Assembly: GCA_046329435.1 (NCBI GenBank)
Contig: JAXLUR010000002.1
Coordinates: 620,001 to 684,000 of the forward strand
Origin: M3007 sp046329435
GTDB lineage: Bacteria > Bacteroidota > Bacteroidia > Chitinophagales > Saprospiraceae
Length of the DNA stretch: 64,000 bases
Reading direction: 5' to 3'
Shown piece after piece: positions 41,862 through 50,620 of this stretch (position 1 is the stretch's first letter; the number at the start of each line of letters is the position of its first letter). The notes beneath the pieces are model-generated. The model was given only the letters and a program-made list of their open reading frames with translations, had not been told where the DNA came from and did no database searches. The position numbers and the translations under genes were made by a program.

Positions 41862-42839
41862 ATGAAACATATTTCCATCCTCGTGCCGGAGTCTTCCGTA
41901 CTGGTCAGTATCGGCGATCCGCGGTATTTGTTTTCGGCAGCCAATATGTTTTTAACCCAGGCTGGCAGGCTGCCGCTTTTCGATGTGCAGCTGGTGGCTT
42001 TGCGTCGAGATGTCGGGCTGGATCAGGGCTTGTTTACGGTACATGCCGATGCCCTGATCGACGATATACAACGCACCGATCTGATCATTATTCCCGCTCT
42101 TTTCGGTGATGTACAGCAGGCCATCGCGGCCAACGAGGCGTTCATCCCCTGGATACGCAGACAGTATGAACAGGGCGCCGAACTGGCGAGCCTGTGCATC
42201 GGGGCGTTTCTGCTGGCCGCCACCGGCCTGCTTCACGGCAAAAAATGCTCGACGCACTGGGCGTATTCCGGATTGTTTCGTCAGATGTTCCCCGAGGTTT
42301 GTCTGGTCGACGATAAAATTGTCACCGAAGAACAACACATCTACTCCAGCGGCGGCGCCAGTTCGTACTGGAATTTGTTGCTCTACCTGCTTGAAAAATA
42401 CACCGACCGCAGCATGGCTATTCAGGCTGCGAAATATTTTGCCATTGAAATAGACCGGGGCAGTCAGTCGGCCTTTATGATTTTCAACGGCCAGAAGCAC
42501 CACGACGACGAGCCCATCCGCCAGGCACAGCACTTCATTGAATCACACGTGGCCGACCGTATTTCTGTCGATGAGCTGGCTGCCCGTGTAGCGATCGGGC
42601 GGCGCAATTTCGAGCGGCGTTTCAAAAAAGCCACCCACAACACGCCGGTGGAATACATCCAGCGGGTCAAGATGGAAGCGGCTAAAAAGCACCTGGAGAG
42701 CGGCCGCCTGAATGTCAACGAAGTGATGTACGAGGTCGGTTATTCCGACCTGAAAGCCTTTCGCTCGGTGTTCAAAAAAGTGACGGGAATGGCGCCCTTG
42801 CAGTACCGCAACAAATACGCTTTCGGGGCGTCCAACTGA
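41862..42839 (+). CDS. GlxA-type AraC family transcriptional regulator
   Basis: A 325-residue regulator. The N-terminal DJ-1/PfpI-like domain (about 1-190; VPESSVLVSIGDPRYLFSAA, ELASLCIGAFLLAATGLLHG with the nucleophile-elbow Cys) is followed by a C-terminal AraC helix-turn-helix pair (about 215-320; VADRISVDELAARVAIGRRNFERRF in part, NVNEVMYEVGYSDLKAFRSVF). The first domain usually senses a metabolite. It is divergent from the two VOC genes and probably controls them. Confidence 0.92.
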   Translation: MKHISILVPESSVLVSIGDPRYLFSAANMFLTQAGRLPLFDVQLVALRRDVGLDQGLFTVHADALIDDIQRTDLIIIPALFGDVQQAIAANEAFIPWIRRQYEQGAELASLCIGAFLLAATGLLHGKKCSTHWAYSGLFRQMFPEVCLVDDKIVTEEQHIYSSGGASSYWNLLLYLLEKYTDRSMAIQAAKYFAIEIDRGSQSAFMIFNGQKHHDDEPIRQAQHFIESHVADRISVDELAARVAIGRRNFERRFKKATHNTPVEYIQRVKMEAAKKHLESGRLNVNEVMYEVGYSDLKAFRSVFKKVTGMAPLQYRNKYAFGASN

Positions 42840-42853
42840 TTCCCGTTTCCTGG

Positions 42854-43561
42854 TCAAACGGCGGCTATCGTGGCCCGAATCACGGCTTCGCTGCTTTCCC
42901 AGTACCACCATTCCAGTCCCGGAATATCGCCGCCGGGGTTGGGTTGAACGGTTTTTTTGCGACCGGTGAGGTGAAATTCCCTGGCGCCGGTGACGCTTGC
43001 GATATCGTGAATATTTTTTGGGGAAATGCCTGCGCCGGGCATGATGGTGATTCGGTCGCCGGCTTTTTCCACCAGATCTTTCAGCAAAAAACGGCCTTCG
43101 AAAGCGGTGGTAGCCTGGCCCGAACTCAGCACGCGCACAAACCCCAGGGCAATCAGGGTTTCGAGGGCTTCAAAGGGGCTGCGGGTGTAATCGAACGCCC
43201 TGTGGCAGGTGAGGTGCAGGGGGCCAGCGGCGTCGCGCAAGGCTTCGAGGGCGCCGACGTCGAGGTCTCCATCGCTGTTCAGCGCGCCAACAACGACCCC
43301 TGCCACCCCCGCTTCGCGGCAAAAGCGGACGTCGTCGAGCATGATGGCCAGCTCGCGTTTGTCGTAACAAAAATTGCCTTCGCGGGGCCGGATGAGCACA
43401 TGGGCCGGCAGATCGACCTGTTCGACTACGGCCCGGATCGTACCCGGCGAGGGGGTAAGGCCGCCGCCATCGAGCGCGGCGCAGAGTTCGAGCCGGTGAG
43501 CGCCGGCGCGTTGGGCGGCGAGGGCAGATTGAAGGTTGACGGCGCAGATTTCGAAAAGCAT
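42854..43561 (-). CDS. cutC: CutC family protein
   Basis: A 235-residue TIM-barrel protein with the CutC pattern: FEICAVNLQSALAAQRAGAHRLELCA, GGLTPSPG, VLIRPREGNFCY, LTCHRAFD, RVLSSGQA and IMPGAGISPKNI. CutC has been linked to copper homeostasis, but its direct enzymatic role is not firmly established. The start MLFEICAVN is standard; the frame is open upstream but without family similarity. It converges with the AraC gene (14 bases) and is divergent from the PorP gene. Confidence 0.93.
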   Translation of the reverse strand: MLFEICAVNLQSALAAQRAGAHRLELCAALDGGGLTPSPGTIRAVVEQVDLPAHVLIRPREGNFCYDKRELAIMLDDVRFCREAGVAGVVVGALNSDGDLDVGALEALRDAAGPLHLTCHRAFDYTRSPFEALETLIALGFVRVLSSGQATTAFEGRFLLKDLVEKAGDRITIMPGAGISPKNIHDIASVTGAREFHLTGRKKTVQPNPGGDIPGLEWWYWESSEAVIRATIAAV

Positions 43562-43648
43562 GCCGGTAGGGTAGTGGTGAAAATTTGGATGGATCAAGTG
43601 CGCAAAAATAGTTGCTATCTTCGGGCATCCCTGTTTCCTTTGCCACAT

Positions 43649-44647
43649 ATGCTGTACTTACGTCTGTTTGGATTCCTGTTTTGCTGTTATGTAGCCGCGG
43701 CGCCGGCTGCTGCGCAGGATTTGCACTATTCGCAATTTACCCAGCATCCGTTGCATTACAACCCTGCGCACACGGGCGTTTTCGAGGGAACCTGGCGCGC
43801 TGGCGCCATTTACCGGGGGCAATGGCTGAGTGTGCCGGTCAATTACCGCTCGTTTGCCGGCGCCTTCGATTACAAATTTGCCCGGCACGACCGGCACCTG
43901 ATCGCGGCCGGCATCCTGCTTCAGCACGATGATGCCGGCGACGGCGGCCTGGCCTGGAACCAGCTCGGCTTGAGCGCCTCGGCAGCGCATGCACTGGGCG
44001 AAGAACAGGCCTTGTCGGTCGGCTTTAGCCTCGGCCTGGCCCAACGCAGCGTCGATTTGGGCAGTCTTAAGTTTAAAAACCAGTGGAACGGCGATGTTTT
44101 CGACCCTTCAGCCCCAAGCGGCGAAACCCTGAACCGCTCATCGGGCCTGTCGCCCAGCTTCGCTGCCGGGTTGTGCTGGCAGTATCGCTCCGGCGAATAC
44201 CGCCATTCGGCGGACATCGGAGCAGGCGCCACCCACCTCAACCGGCCGAGGATCAATTTTGCCGAAGACGCCGAACAACGACTGCCCGTCCGCCTGAGCG
44301 TTGCCGCAAGAGGAAACCTGCAAATGACCGAACAACTTGACCTGACAGGCTTTGCCCTGGGGCAGTTGATGGGCGAAAACCGCGAAATCATTGCAGGCGG
44401 CGGACTGCGCAGATGGCTCGATGCCACGACAGCCGTGCAGTTCAGCCTGGCCATGCGGCTGGGCGACGCCGTGATTCCGTGTTTCCAGCTGGAACGCGAG
44501 GGCTGGACTTTCGGCCTCAGCTACGACTGGAACATCTCCGGTTTCGATGTTGCAACCCGCGGGCGCGGCGGCCTCGAACTCTCGGCCGTTTATCGTTCCT
44601 TGCCGGCGCCGGCGCCCAGGGCCACCAAAAGTTGCCCGATCTTCTAA
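43649..44647 (+). CDS. PorP/SprF family outer membrane protein
   Basis: A 332-residue protein with a signal peptide (MLYLRLFGFLFCCYVAAAPAAAQ) and the PorP/SprF N-terminal signature DLHYSQFTQHPLHYNPAHTG. The rest is a beta-barrel with alternating strands (YRGQWLSVPVNYRSFAGAFDY, ALSVGFSLGLAQRS). PorP/SprF proteins belong to the type IX secretion/gliding machinery or act as its cell-surface partners. Two more envelope genes follow in the same direction (RDD, PD40-OmpA), an arrangement resembling PorP-PorE clusters. Confidence 0.9.
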   Translation: MLYLRLFGFLFCCYVAAAPAAAQDLHYSQFTQHPLHYNPAHTGVFEGTWRAGAIYRGQWLSVPVNYRSFAGAFDYKFARHDRHLIAAGILLQHDDAGDGGLAWNQLGLSASAAHALGEEQALSVGFSLGLAQRSVDLGSLKFKNQWNGDVFDPSAPSGETLNRSSGLSPSFAAGLCWQYRSGEYRHSADIGAGATHLNRPRINFAEDAEQRLPVRLSVAARGNLQMTEQLDLTGFALGQLMGENREIIAGGGLRRWLDATTAVQFSLAMRLGDAVIPCFQLEREGWTFGLSYDWNISGFDVATRGRGGLELSAVYRSLPAPAPRATKSCPIF

Positions 44648-44682
44648 GATTATGTAGATCAATCCTCGTCAATTATTCAAAT

Positions 44683-45579
44683 ATGGAAACTCCTCCTCCG
44701 CCGCCTGTTCGTATTCCGGATGTCGGGACCCGACTGGCCATGATGTTGCTCGACCACGTCATCTTTTCGGCAGTAATTGTCGTTCTGGTGTTGCCATTTT
44801 GGTTTTACTGGGTATTTAATTCCGTGGAAAATATGGAGGTCGGCGCCTTGCCTTCCGATTTTTTCAAAGGCATGTGGGTGCTGTTTATCCCTTACGCGCT
44901 GGCTCTTTCGCTTTACCTGAACAAGGATGCCCTGGGCGACAGAAGCCCAGGTAAACGGATCATGAAGGCCAAGGTGATCCGCTGGGATACGCTCGAGGCA
45001 GCCGGCCCGTTCCGCTGTCTGGTGCGCAACCTGACCCTGATTTTCTGGCCGGTTGAAGCACTGCTTGCTTTGATCAATGCCGACCGCCGCCGGCTCGGCG
45101 ACTACATCGCCGGCACCCGCGTGGTAATGCGTGCGCCCGACGAACCGCTCGCACCCGTCCGCTGGGGCAGGGTTGCGGGGGCATACGCATCGGGCCTGGC
45201 AATCCTGGTGACTGTGATGTTGCCTTTTTACCTGTTTTTCCAGTCGATGGTTGAAAAAATACCCGTCATGACCCCGCCCACCCAGGAACAAGGCTACCAG
45301 GAAGACCGCAGCTGGGAACTCGAACCGCTCCTGCGGGAAGCGTTGGGCGAAACGGCCGAACTCGAAATGGTCAGGGTGTACGAGCGCTCGGCGCCCGTAC
45401 CTGGCTGGTTTGTAGTGTTGCATCTCAATGTGGAAGACTACGACATCGACGACGAAATGTTTCAGAATGAATTGCGTTCCATTATTCGCCCGGTACTCGA
45501 AGAACAACTCAACGACCTGCCCGTACAAGGGCGCATGCGTTTGGTTGCCGGAAGCGAATACCGGACTATTATCCTGTAA
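44683..45579 (+). CDS. RDD family membrane protein
   Basis: A 298-residue protein with an RDD domain: VRIPDVGTRLAMMLLDHVIF at the start with the Arg/Asp residues, DRSPGKRIMKAKVI, then DRRRLGDYIAGTRVV. It has about four transmembrane helices. The last ~95 residues (after VEKIPVMTPPTQEQG) form an acidic soluble tail of unknown fold. It lies between PorP and PD40-OmpA genes, 35 and 17 bases apart, so it is probably co-expressed; its role is unknown. Confidence 0.85.
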   Translation: METPPPPPVRIPDVGTRLAMMLLDHVIFSAVIVVLVLPFWFYWVFNSVENMEVGALPSDFFKGMWVLFIPYALALSLYLNKDALGDRSPGKRIMKAKVIRWDTLEAAGPFRCLVRNLTLIFWPVEALLALINADRRRLGDYIAGTRVVMRAPDEPLAPVRWGRVAGAYASGLAILVTVMLPFYLFFQSMVEKIPVMTPPTQEQGYQEDRSWELEPLLREALGETAELEMVRVYERSAPVPGWFVVLHLNVEDYDIDDEMFQNELRSIIRPVLEEQLNDLPVQGRMRLVAGSEYRTIIL

Positions 45580-45596
45580 TAACCGATCTTCTGTTT

Positions 45597-47708
45597 ATGC
45601 TGCCTTCTATAACCTCTTGCCTGTCTGCACGGCAGTGCATTTCCGCCCTGTTATTCCAGACTGTTTTCTCCTTTTTATTGCTCACGGCTTTGCCCGCCGG
45701 CCTGCACGGACAAACGGCCCGTACCTACGAGCGCGCAGGCGATCGCGCTTTCCGGCAAAAAGATTACAGTGCCGCCATGCAACACTACGGCGCTGCGCTG
45801 GCCAAGAAAAAAAACAGAACCTCGCTCCAGTGGAAATATGCCGAAGCCGCCCGTATGAACTCCGCATTCGCCGAGGCAGAAAAATATTACAATTCGGTCG
45901 CGGCTTCTGAAAATGGCGCCGGGAGGTATCCACTGCTGAATTTTCGCCTGGGCGAATTGCGCCGCAACCAGGGCGATTACGAAGGCGCCGTGGCCTGGCT
46001 CGAAAAATTTAAAAGCGCAGGCGGCAAAAACACCGACCCCGCTTCCCTCCAAAGAGCCGACGAATGGATCGAAAGTTGCCGCTGGGCCCTGTCTCAGCGC
46101 CCGCGCAGCGACGGGCTCCAGATCATCCACTTCGACCAAAAAATCAACAGCCCGTACAGTGATTTTGCCCCGGTCTCGGTGGGCGATACGCTTTTTTTCT
46201 CCTCCTATCGCTTCGACAAACGGGGCGACCGCTCGAAAAACAAGGCCAAAATCACGAAGATACTGCTCTCCATCAGGGGCAGCCGTGTGCGCGAACCGGC
46301 GCGGGGGTTTCCGGTCACCGACTCGGCGCATGTGGCGCACACAGCCTTTACGCCCGACGGCAATTTTATGTTTTTTACCATTTGTAAAAATGCCAGTGCA
46401 GGCGATATCCGCTGCGAACTCTGGCTCACATTGAAAGACCGCAAAGGGCGCTGGGTCAAACCTTTGCGATTGCCCGAACCGGTCAACCTGCCGGGCTATA
46501 CCAGTACCCAGCCGGCGGTCGGGTACGATGCGGCCGCACAGGGGCCCGTGCTCTGGTTTGCAAGCGACCGGCCTGGCGGGCAGGGCGGCATGGACCTCTG
46601 GTCGCTGCCGCTCGATACCATCTGGTTTTGCCCGTGCACGCTGCCGGAAGGCGGTAAAAAAATGACGCACCCGCCCGGTTTTGCCCAGCCGCTCAACGCC
46701 GGCCCGCCGGTCAACAGCGCCGCCAACGAAATCACACCTTTTTTCGACGGGCGAACCCAAACCCTGTGGTTCAGCAGCGACGGCCGCAACGGCTTCGGAG
46801 GATACGATATTTTTTCCGCTCACAAGGACTCGAGCGGTTTATCCGAGCCTTCCAATGCCGGCCCGGGCCTGAATTCCTCTTACAACGACCTCTATTTTTT
46901 CCTTCGCCCCGACGGTTACGACGGGTTTTTCAGCAGCAACCGGCCCGGGTCAATCTTTCTCGATCCGGCCAATCAGACGTGTTGCAACGACATCTTTGCT
47001 TTTTCATATCCGAGGCCCATCGATACTGCCATGCAGGCCAAAACGCCGGCGCCGCAGCCTGGCGTGCCCGTACAACGCCGCCTGATCCCCATGAACCAGT
47101 TGCAGGAGCGCGACGAACCCGAAACACCCAAACTCGATGATTTTGTCGGGCTGCCGCTCTTTTTTGACAACGATGAACCCGACCGCCGCACCCGCCGGAC
47201 GACGACGCGAAAAACCTATGAAGAAACGGCGCAGGCTTACCTGGCCCGTCAGGACGAGTACCGCGAACGGTTCTCGGAGGGGCTGACCGCCGCGCGGCGC
47301 GAAGCAGCCGAAGCAAAGCTCGATGCTTTTTTCGATGACGAAGTACGGCGAGGCTATGATCGACTGGGGCAAATGAGTGAGATTTTGTTGGACGAACTGC
47401 AATCGGGCGCCAGTGTCGAGATTGTGATCAAGGGTTTTACCAGCCCGAGAGCGGAAAGCGATTACAACCTGCATCTGGGAAAGCGCAGGGTGAGCAGCGT
47501 GCGCAATCACTTCACTTCCTGGAACGGCGGCGTCTTGCAGGATTTTTTGCAAACGGGGCAATTAAAAATCTCGGAAGAAAGTTTTGGGGAAACCACGGCA
47601 CGGCGCGACATTAGCGACAGTTTGAACGACGAGCGAAATTCAATTTATAGCCCCGACGCCGCCCGCGAAAGACGGGTCGAAATCGTGGGCATCCGCAGGA
47701 AACAATGA
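45597..47708 (+). CDS. PD40 / OmpA-like envelope protein
   Basis: A 703-residue protein with a signal peptide (about 1-38, ending GLHG), TPR-like repeats (about 42-165; YERAGDRAFRQKDYSAAMQHY), PD40 beta-propeller repeats (about 180-470; SPYSDFAPVSVGDTLFFSSYR, EITPFFDGRTQTLWFSSDGR, GGYDIF), a charged linker and a C-terminal OmpA-like domain. The OmpA region is atypical: VEIVIKGFTSPRAESDYNLHLGKRRV is recognisable in parts, but extra residues separate it from the final ARERRVEIVGI. The architecture resembles PorE. Its location after PorP suggests a T9SS-related role (inference). Confidence 0.85.
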   Translation: MLPSITSCLSARQCISALLFQTVFSFLLLTALPAGLHGQTARTYERAGDRAFRQKDYSAAMQHYGAALAKKKNRTSLQWKYAEAARMNSAFAEAEKYYNSVAASENGAGRYPLLNFRLGELRRNQGDYEGAVAWLEKFKSAGGKNTDPASLQRADEWIESCRWALSQRPRSDGLQIIHFDQKINSPYSDFAPVSVGDTLFFSSYRFDKRGDRSKNKAKITKILLSIRGSRVREPARGFPVTDSAHVAHTAFTPDGNFMFFTICKNASAGDIRCELWLTLKDRKGRWVKPLRLPEPVNLPGYTSTQPAVGYDAAAQGPVLWFASDRPGGQGGMDLWSLPLDTIWFCPCTLPEGGKKMTHPPGFAQPLNAGPPVNSAANEITPFFDGRTQTLWFSSDGRNGFGGYDIFSAHKDSSGLSEPSNAGPGLNSSYNDLYFFLRPDGYDGFFSSNRPGSIFLDPANQTCCNDIFAFSYPRPIDTAMQAKTPAPQPGVPVQRRLIPMNQLQERDEPETPKLDDFVGLPLFFDNDEPDRRTRRTTTRKTYEETAQAYLARQDEYRERFSEGLTAARREAAEAKLDAFFDDEVRRGYDRLGQMSEILLDELQSGASVEIVIKGFTSPRAESDYNLHLGKRRVSSVRNHFTSWNGGVLQDFLQTGQLKISEESFGETTARRDISDSLNDERNSIYSPDAARERRVEIVGIRRKQ

Positions 47709-47730
47709 GAGTGTTCAGCGAAAAATTTTT

Positions 47731-47763
47731 TTTGTTGTTTAAATACCCATTCGTTTAAATTTG
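47731..47763 (+). promoter_or_regulatory. Promoter TTTG-N21-TAAATTTG for the acidic protein gene
   Basis: TTTG (47731-47734) and TAAATTTG (47756-47763) are 21 bases apart, matching the Bacteroidota primary-sigma consensus. Transcription would start near 47769. The translation start must then lie downstream, which supports the TTG at 47839 over the TTG at 47761. Confidence 0.65.
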
Positions 47764-47838
47764 CCGCTAACGGAGCAGGCGCGACCGCCGCGGTTTTATA
47801 CTATCGCGCTGATTATCAATAACCAAAAACTCCTACCA

Positions 47839-48243
47839 TTGGCAAAAAAACGTGTTGTAAAAGACTATGATGCCTTGCCGGAAGAAACAATCCGCCTGGT
47901 AAAGATGAAATACCCGAACGGGTATGCCGATAACCTTGTTTTCTATACCGATAAAGAAGGCAAAAAGGTATCGGCATTGCCTTTTGAAACGGACGATACC
48001 TATTATCTCATCCGCATGACCGTGCTCGAAGCCAAGCGCCTTGTGAAAGACGACGAGGATTTCGACGACGATGGCGTACTGCGCGAAGATTTCGCAGACG
48101 TCGAGGTCGATTCCGAATTCGATGGCCAGGGCGAGGAAGACGATGACATATCCGACGGCGGTTCTGATGAAGACGATCACATCATCGTGACGCGCCGTCG
48201 CGACGATGAAGAAGAGGATATTGCGGACGACACCGACTATTGA
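47839..48243 (+). CDS. Small acidic protein of unknown function with TTG start
   Basis: A 134-residue protein. The first ~65 residues are basic to neutral (AKKRVVKDYDALPEETIRLV, YADNLVFYTDKEGKKVSALP), and the rest is a strongly acidic, disordered tail (runs such as GEEDDDISDGGSDEDD). The overall form resembles RNA polymerase delta-like or nucleic-acid-mimic proteins, but I recognise no family. The TTG start is supported by the promoter just upstream and by the Ala-Lys-Lys N-terminus. A strong terminator follows, so it is a single-gene unit. Confidence 0.7.
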   Translation: MAKKRVVKDYDALPEETIRLVKMKYPNGYADNLVFYTDKEGKKVSALPFETDDTYYLIRMTVLEAKRLVKDDEDFDDDGVLREDFADVEVDSEFDGQGEEDDDISDGGSDEDDHIIVTRRRDDEEEDIADDTDY

Positions 48244-48266
48244 CCGTCCGCCCCTCTGGAAATACC

Positions 48267-48308
48267 GAACCCGGCCTGCCTCCCCGAGGCAAGCCGGGTT
48301 CTTTTTTT
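48267..48308 (+). terminator. Rho-independent terminator after the acidic protein gene
   Basis: GAACCCGGC pairs with GCCGGGTTC, and inside it TGCCTC pairs with GAGGCA around a CCC loop, giving 15 paired bases with one mismatch. CTTTTTTTG follows at once. Confidence 0.9.
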
Positions 48309-48414
48309 GTCATTTGCGTTGGGCGTTTTCATTTTTTTACATCTTTGCTGCCAGCCGCCGGAAGTGTTTTCCGGCCCGATCTGCATGTTGACCAACTAAA
48401 CTTTTAACCGTTTC

Positions 48415-49803
48415 ATGGCTGGCTCCTCTTTTTCCCCCTCTGCTGCTCACGCGCAAAAACCATTGTTGTCTGTGCGCGATATCTGGAACATGAGTTTCGG
48501 ATTTTTGGGCATTCAGGCCGGTTTTGCCCTTCAGAATTCCAATGCCAGCGGCATCTTGCAACGCTATGGCGCGCATGTGGAGGAACTCCCCAATTTCTGG
48601 TTGGTCGCTCCCATCGTAGGCATGATCGTGCAGCCCATCATCGGCTATTATTCCGACCGTACCTGGGTAAAAATGGGCCGCCGCAAGCCTTATTTCCTGG
48701 CAGGGGCGATTACTGCCTGCTTTGGCATGATGCTGATGCCCAATGCAGGCATCCTGTCTTCGGCCCTGCCGCCGGTGCTCATGGGCGCCGGCATGCTCAT
48801 GCTGATGGATGCCTCGTTCAACGTCGCGATGGAACCTTTCCGTGCCCTGGTTGCCGACAAACTCTCCACCGAACAACGCACGCTCGGATTCTCCGTCCAG
48901 ACCGCACTGATCGGCGTCGGGGCAGTGATCGGCTCCTGGCTGCCCTGGTTTTTGGCCAAAAAGGCGGGTGTCGCCGACATTGCCTTGCATGGCATGGTGC
49001 CGGAAAATGTCAAATGGTCGTTTTACATCGGCGCCGTCATTTTTCTGGGCGCTATCCTCTGGACCGTTACCACGACCAGGGAATATCCGCCGGAGGTACA
49101 TTCCAGGTTTTCAGGCGAGGAAAACAAACATGAAAAAGGAGGCATCGGCCTGATATTCAAGGATTTTGCCGCCATGCCCAAAACCATGCGACAACTCGGA
49201 CTGGTTCAGTTTTTCTCCTGGTTCGGGTTGTTCTCCATGTGGGTGTTTATGCACCCGGCCATCGCGCACAATGTGTATGGCTGCGCGATCGACGATACCA
49301 CCTCCCAGGCGTACAGCGATGCCGGCAACTGGACCGGCATTATTTTCGGGGTGTACAATGCCGTATCGGCCTGTTATGCCTTGTTATTGCCTAAAATTGC
49401 TGCGCGACTGGGCCGCAAACGCACCCACGCCATGTCGTTGGTCATCGGCGGCCTGGGGCTGATTTCCATCTATTTTGCCAAAACACCCGAATTTTTGATC
49501 TTCTCCATGGTAGGAGTCGGTATCGCATGGGCCAGCATTCTGGCCATGCCTTACGCGATTCTCGGCGGCGCCTTGCCCGCCAATAAAATGGGGGTTTACA
49601 TGGGTATTTTCAACTTTTTCATCACTATCCCGCAAGTGGTATCAGGGATCGCCAACCGCCCGATCGTCAAATATGTTTACGGAAGCAATACCATTTATGC
49701 CATTTTGATGGCTGGCGTGTTTTTCCTGCTGGCTGCATTGGCGGTCAATTTTGTAGATGACAAAGACGATCTCGTACAATTGAACAAAAAAGCGGCTGCA
49801 TAA
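48415..49803 (+). CDS. SLC45-like MFS sugar transporter
   Basis: A 462-residue transporter with 12 hydrophobic segments. SLC45/GPH-like features include FLGIQAGFALQNSNASGILQ in helix 1, GYYSDRTWVKMGRRKPYFL between helices 2 and 3, and GRKRTHAMSLVIGG in the second half. Related bacterial proteins import maltose or sucrose with protons. A GH13 amylase gene lies three genes downstream, which suggests a maltose or maltodextrin substrate. The stop overlaps the next ATG (TAATG). Confidence 0.88.
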   Translation: MAGSSFSPSAAHAQKPLLSVRDIWNMSFGFLGIQAGFALQNSNASGILQRYGAHVEELPNFWLVAPIVGMIVQPIIGYYSDRTWVKMGRRKPYFLAGAITACFGMMLMPNAGILSSALPPVLMGAGMLMLMDASFNVAMEPFRALVADKLSTEQRTLGFSVQTALIGVGAVIGSWLPWFLAKKAGVADIALHGMVPENVKWSFYIGAVIFLGAILWTVTTTREYPPEVHSRFSGEENKHEKGGIGLIFKDFAAMPKTMRQLGLVQFFSWFGLFSMWVFMHPAIAHNVYGCAIDDTTSQAYSDAGNWTGIIFGVYNAVSACYALLLPKIAARLGRKRTHAMSLVIGGLGLISIYFAKTPEFLIFSMVGVGIAWASILAMPYAILGGALPANKMGVYMGIFNFFITIPQVVSGIANRPIVKYVYGSNTIYAILMAGVFFLLAALAVNFVDDKDDLVQLNKKAAA

Positions 49804-50228
49804 TGTCGAATATTCAGATGAATCCCAAACTGAGGGCCGTATTGGCTGTCGTGGCAGGCATTGTTGTCGCAAGCGTGGTGTCGGTTGCCGTCAAAATTTA
49901 TTCCCGCTACGAACCGCCTGCCGACATGGATTTCAACGATGCCCTCCAGATGAAAGCCTGGGTGGAAAGCCTGCCGGCCACGACTTTGTATTACGTCATT
50001 GCCGGCTACGCATTCGGCGCTTTCGTCGGTGGCTGGCTGACCAATAAACTGGCGCAACAGACGCATTACCGCCCTGCCCTGGTAACCGGCATGGCGCTGT
50101 TTTTTTACAGTTTTGTCGATCTGGCGACCATCCCGCACCCCGAATGGTTTATGTGGACTGCCACGGTTTGTCTTGTGTTGTTTGCCGGGCTGGGCGGCTT
50201 GCTCGTGCCCCGAAAACCTGCGTCCTGA
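49803..50228 (+). CDS. Four-helix membrane protein of unknown function
   Basis: A 141-residue protein with about four transmembrane helices (around 12-30, 63-80, 92-107, 114-135). There is a short periplasmic loop (RYEPPADMDFNDALQMKAW). I recognise no family. Its ATG overlaps the transporter stop, so the two are co-translated, and it may assist the transporter. Confidence 0.7.
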   Translation: MSNIQMNPKLRAVLAVVAGIVVASVVSVAVKIYSRYEPPADMDFNDALQMKAWVESLPATTLYYVIAGYAFGAFVGGWLTNKLAQQTHYRPALVTGMALFFYSFVDLATIPHPEWFMWTATVCLVLFAGLGGLLVPRKPAS

Positions 50229-50265
50229 CGATCTTCACATTGATTCACCAAAACAAATTTGCCTT

Positions 50266-50520
50266 ATGGAACTCTCACAACTTCTCGCGATTTTGCTGAT
50301 CGGCGCCGTCTCCGGATGGCTGGCCGGAATTATCCGCCAGGGCTTCGGCTTTGGCCTTTGGGGCAACATGATCGTCGGTATTCTCGGCGCCTTTATCGGG
50401 CAATGGCTGTTCGAACGGCTTAACATCCACATGGGCACCGGCCTGTTGAACCAGATCTTCACATCGGTTGTCGGCGCGCTCGTGCTGCTTTTCGTGATCG
50501 GATTGTTTAAAAACAAGTGA
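50266..50520 (+). CDS. GlsB/YeaQ/YmgE-type small membrane protein
   Basis: An 84-residue protein with three hydrophobic helices and the family pattern LLIGAVSGWLAGII, GLWGNMIVGILGAFIGQWLF, then VVGALVLLFVIGLF. Members are small stress-induced integral membrane proteins of unknown mechanism. The ATG at 50266 lies 38 bases after the previous stop. Confidence 0.85.
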   Translation: MELSQLLAILLIGAVSGWLAGIIRQGFGFGLWGNMIVGILGAFIGQWLFERLNIHMGTGLLNQIFTSVVGALVLLFVIGLFKNK

Positions 50521-50524
50521 TTGA

Positions 50525-50587
50525 TTGACAGGGTTGAATAAAAAGGCTGATTGCCTGCCAACGACCCCCTTTTTTCTGCCCTGTCAA
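50525..50587. repeat. Inverted repeat between the GlsB-like and amylase genes
   Basis: TTGACAGGG (50525-50533) pairs perfectly with CCCTGTCAA (50579-50587) across 45 bases. A C-tract and T-tract lie inside the loop, and CAACCCTC recurs twice after it. There is no T-run after the stem, so it is not a standard terminator; it may be an operator-like or mRNA structure in the amylase leader. Confidence 0.35.
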
Positions 50588-50620
50588 CCCTCATCTCTCT
50601 CTGCCAACCCTCCCATAACT

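Noticed and set aside
42944..43648. N-terminal extension of the PorP/SprF frame across cutC
   Set aside because: The PorP signal peptide begins at 43649; the extension is antisense to cutC.
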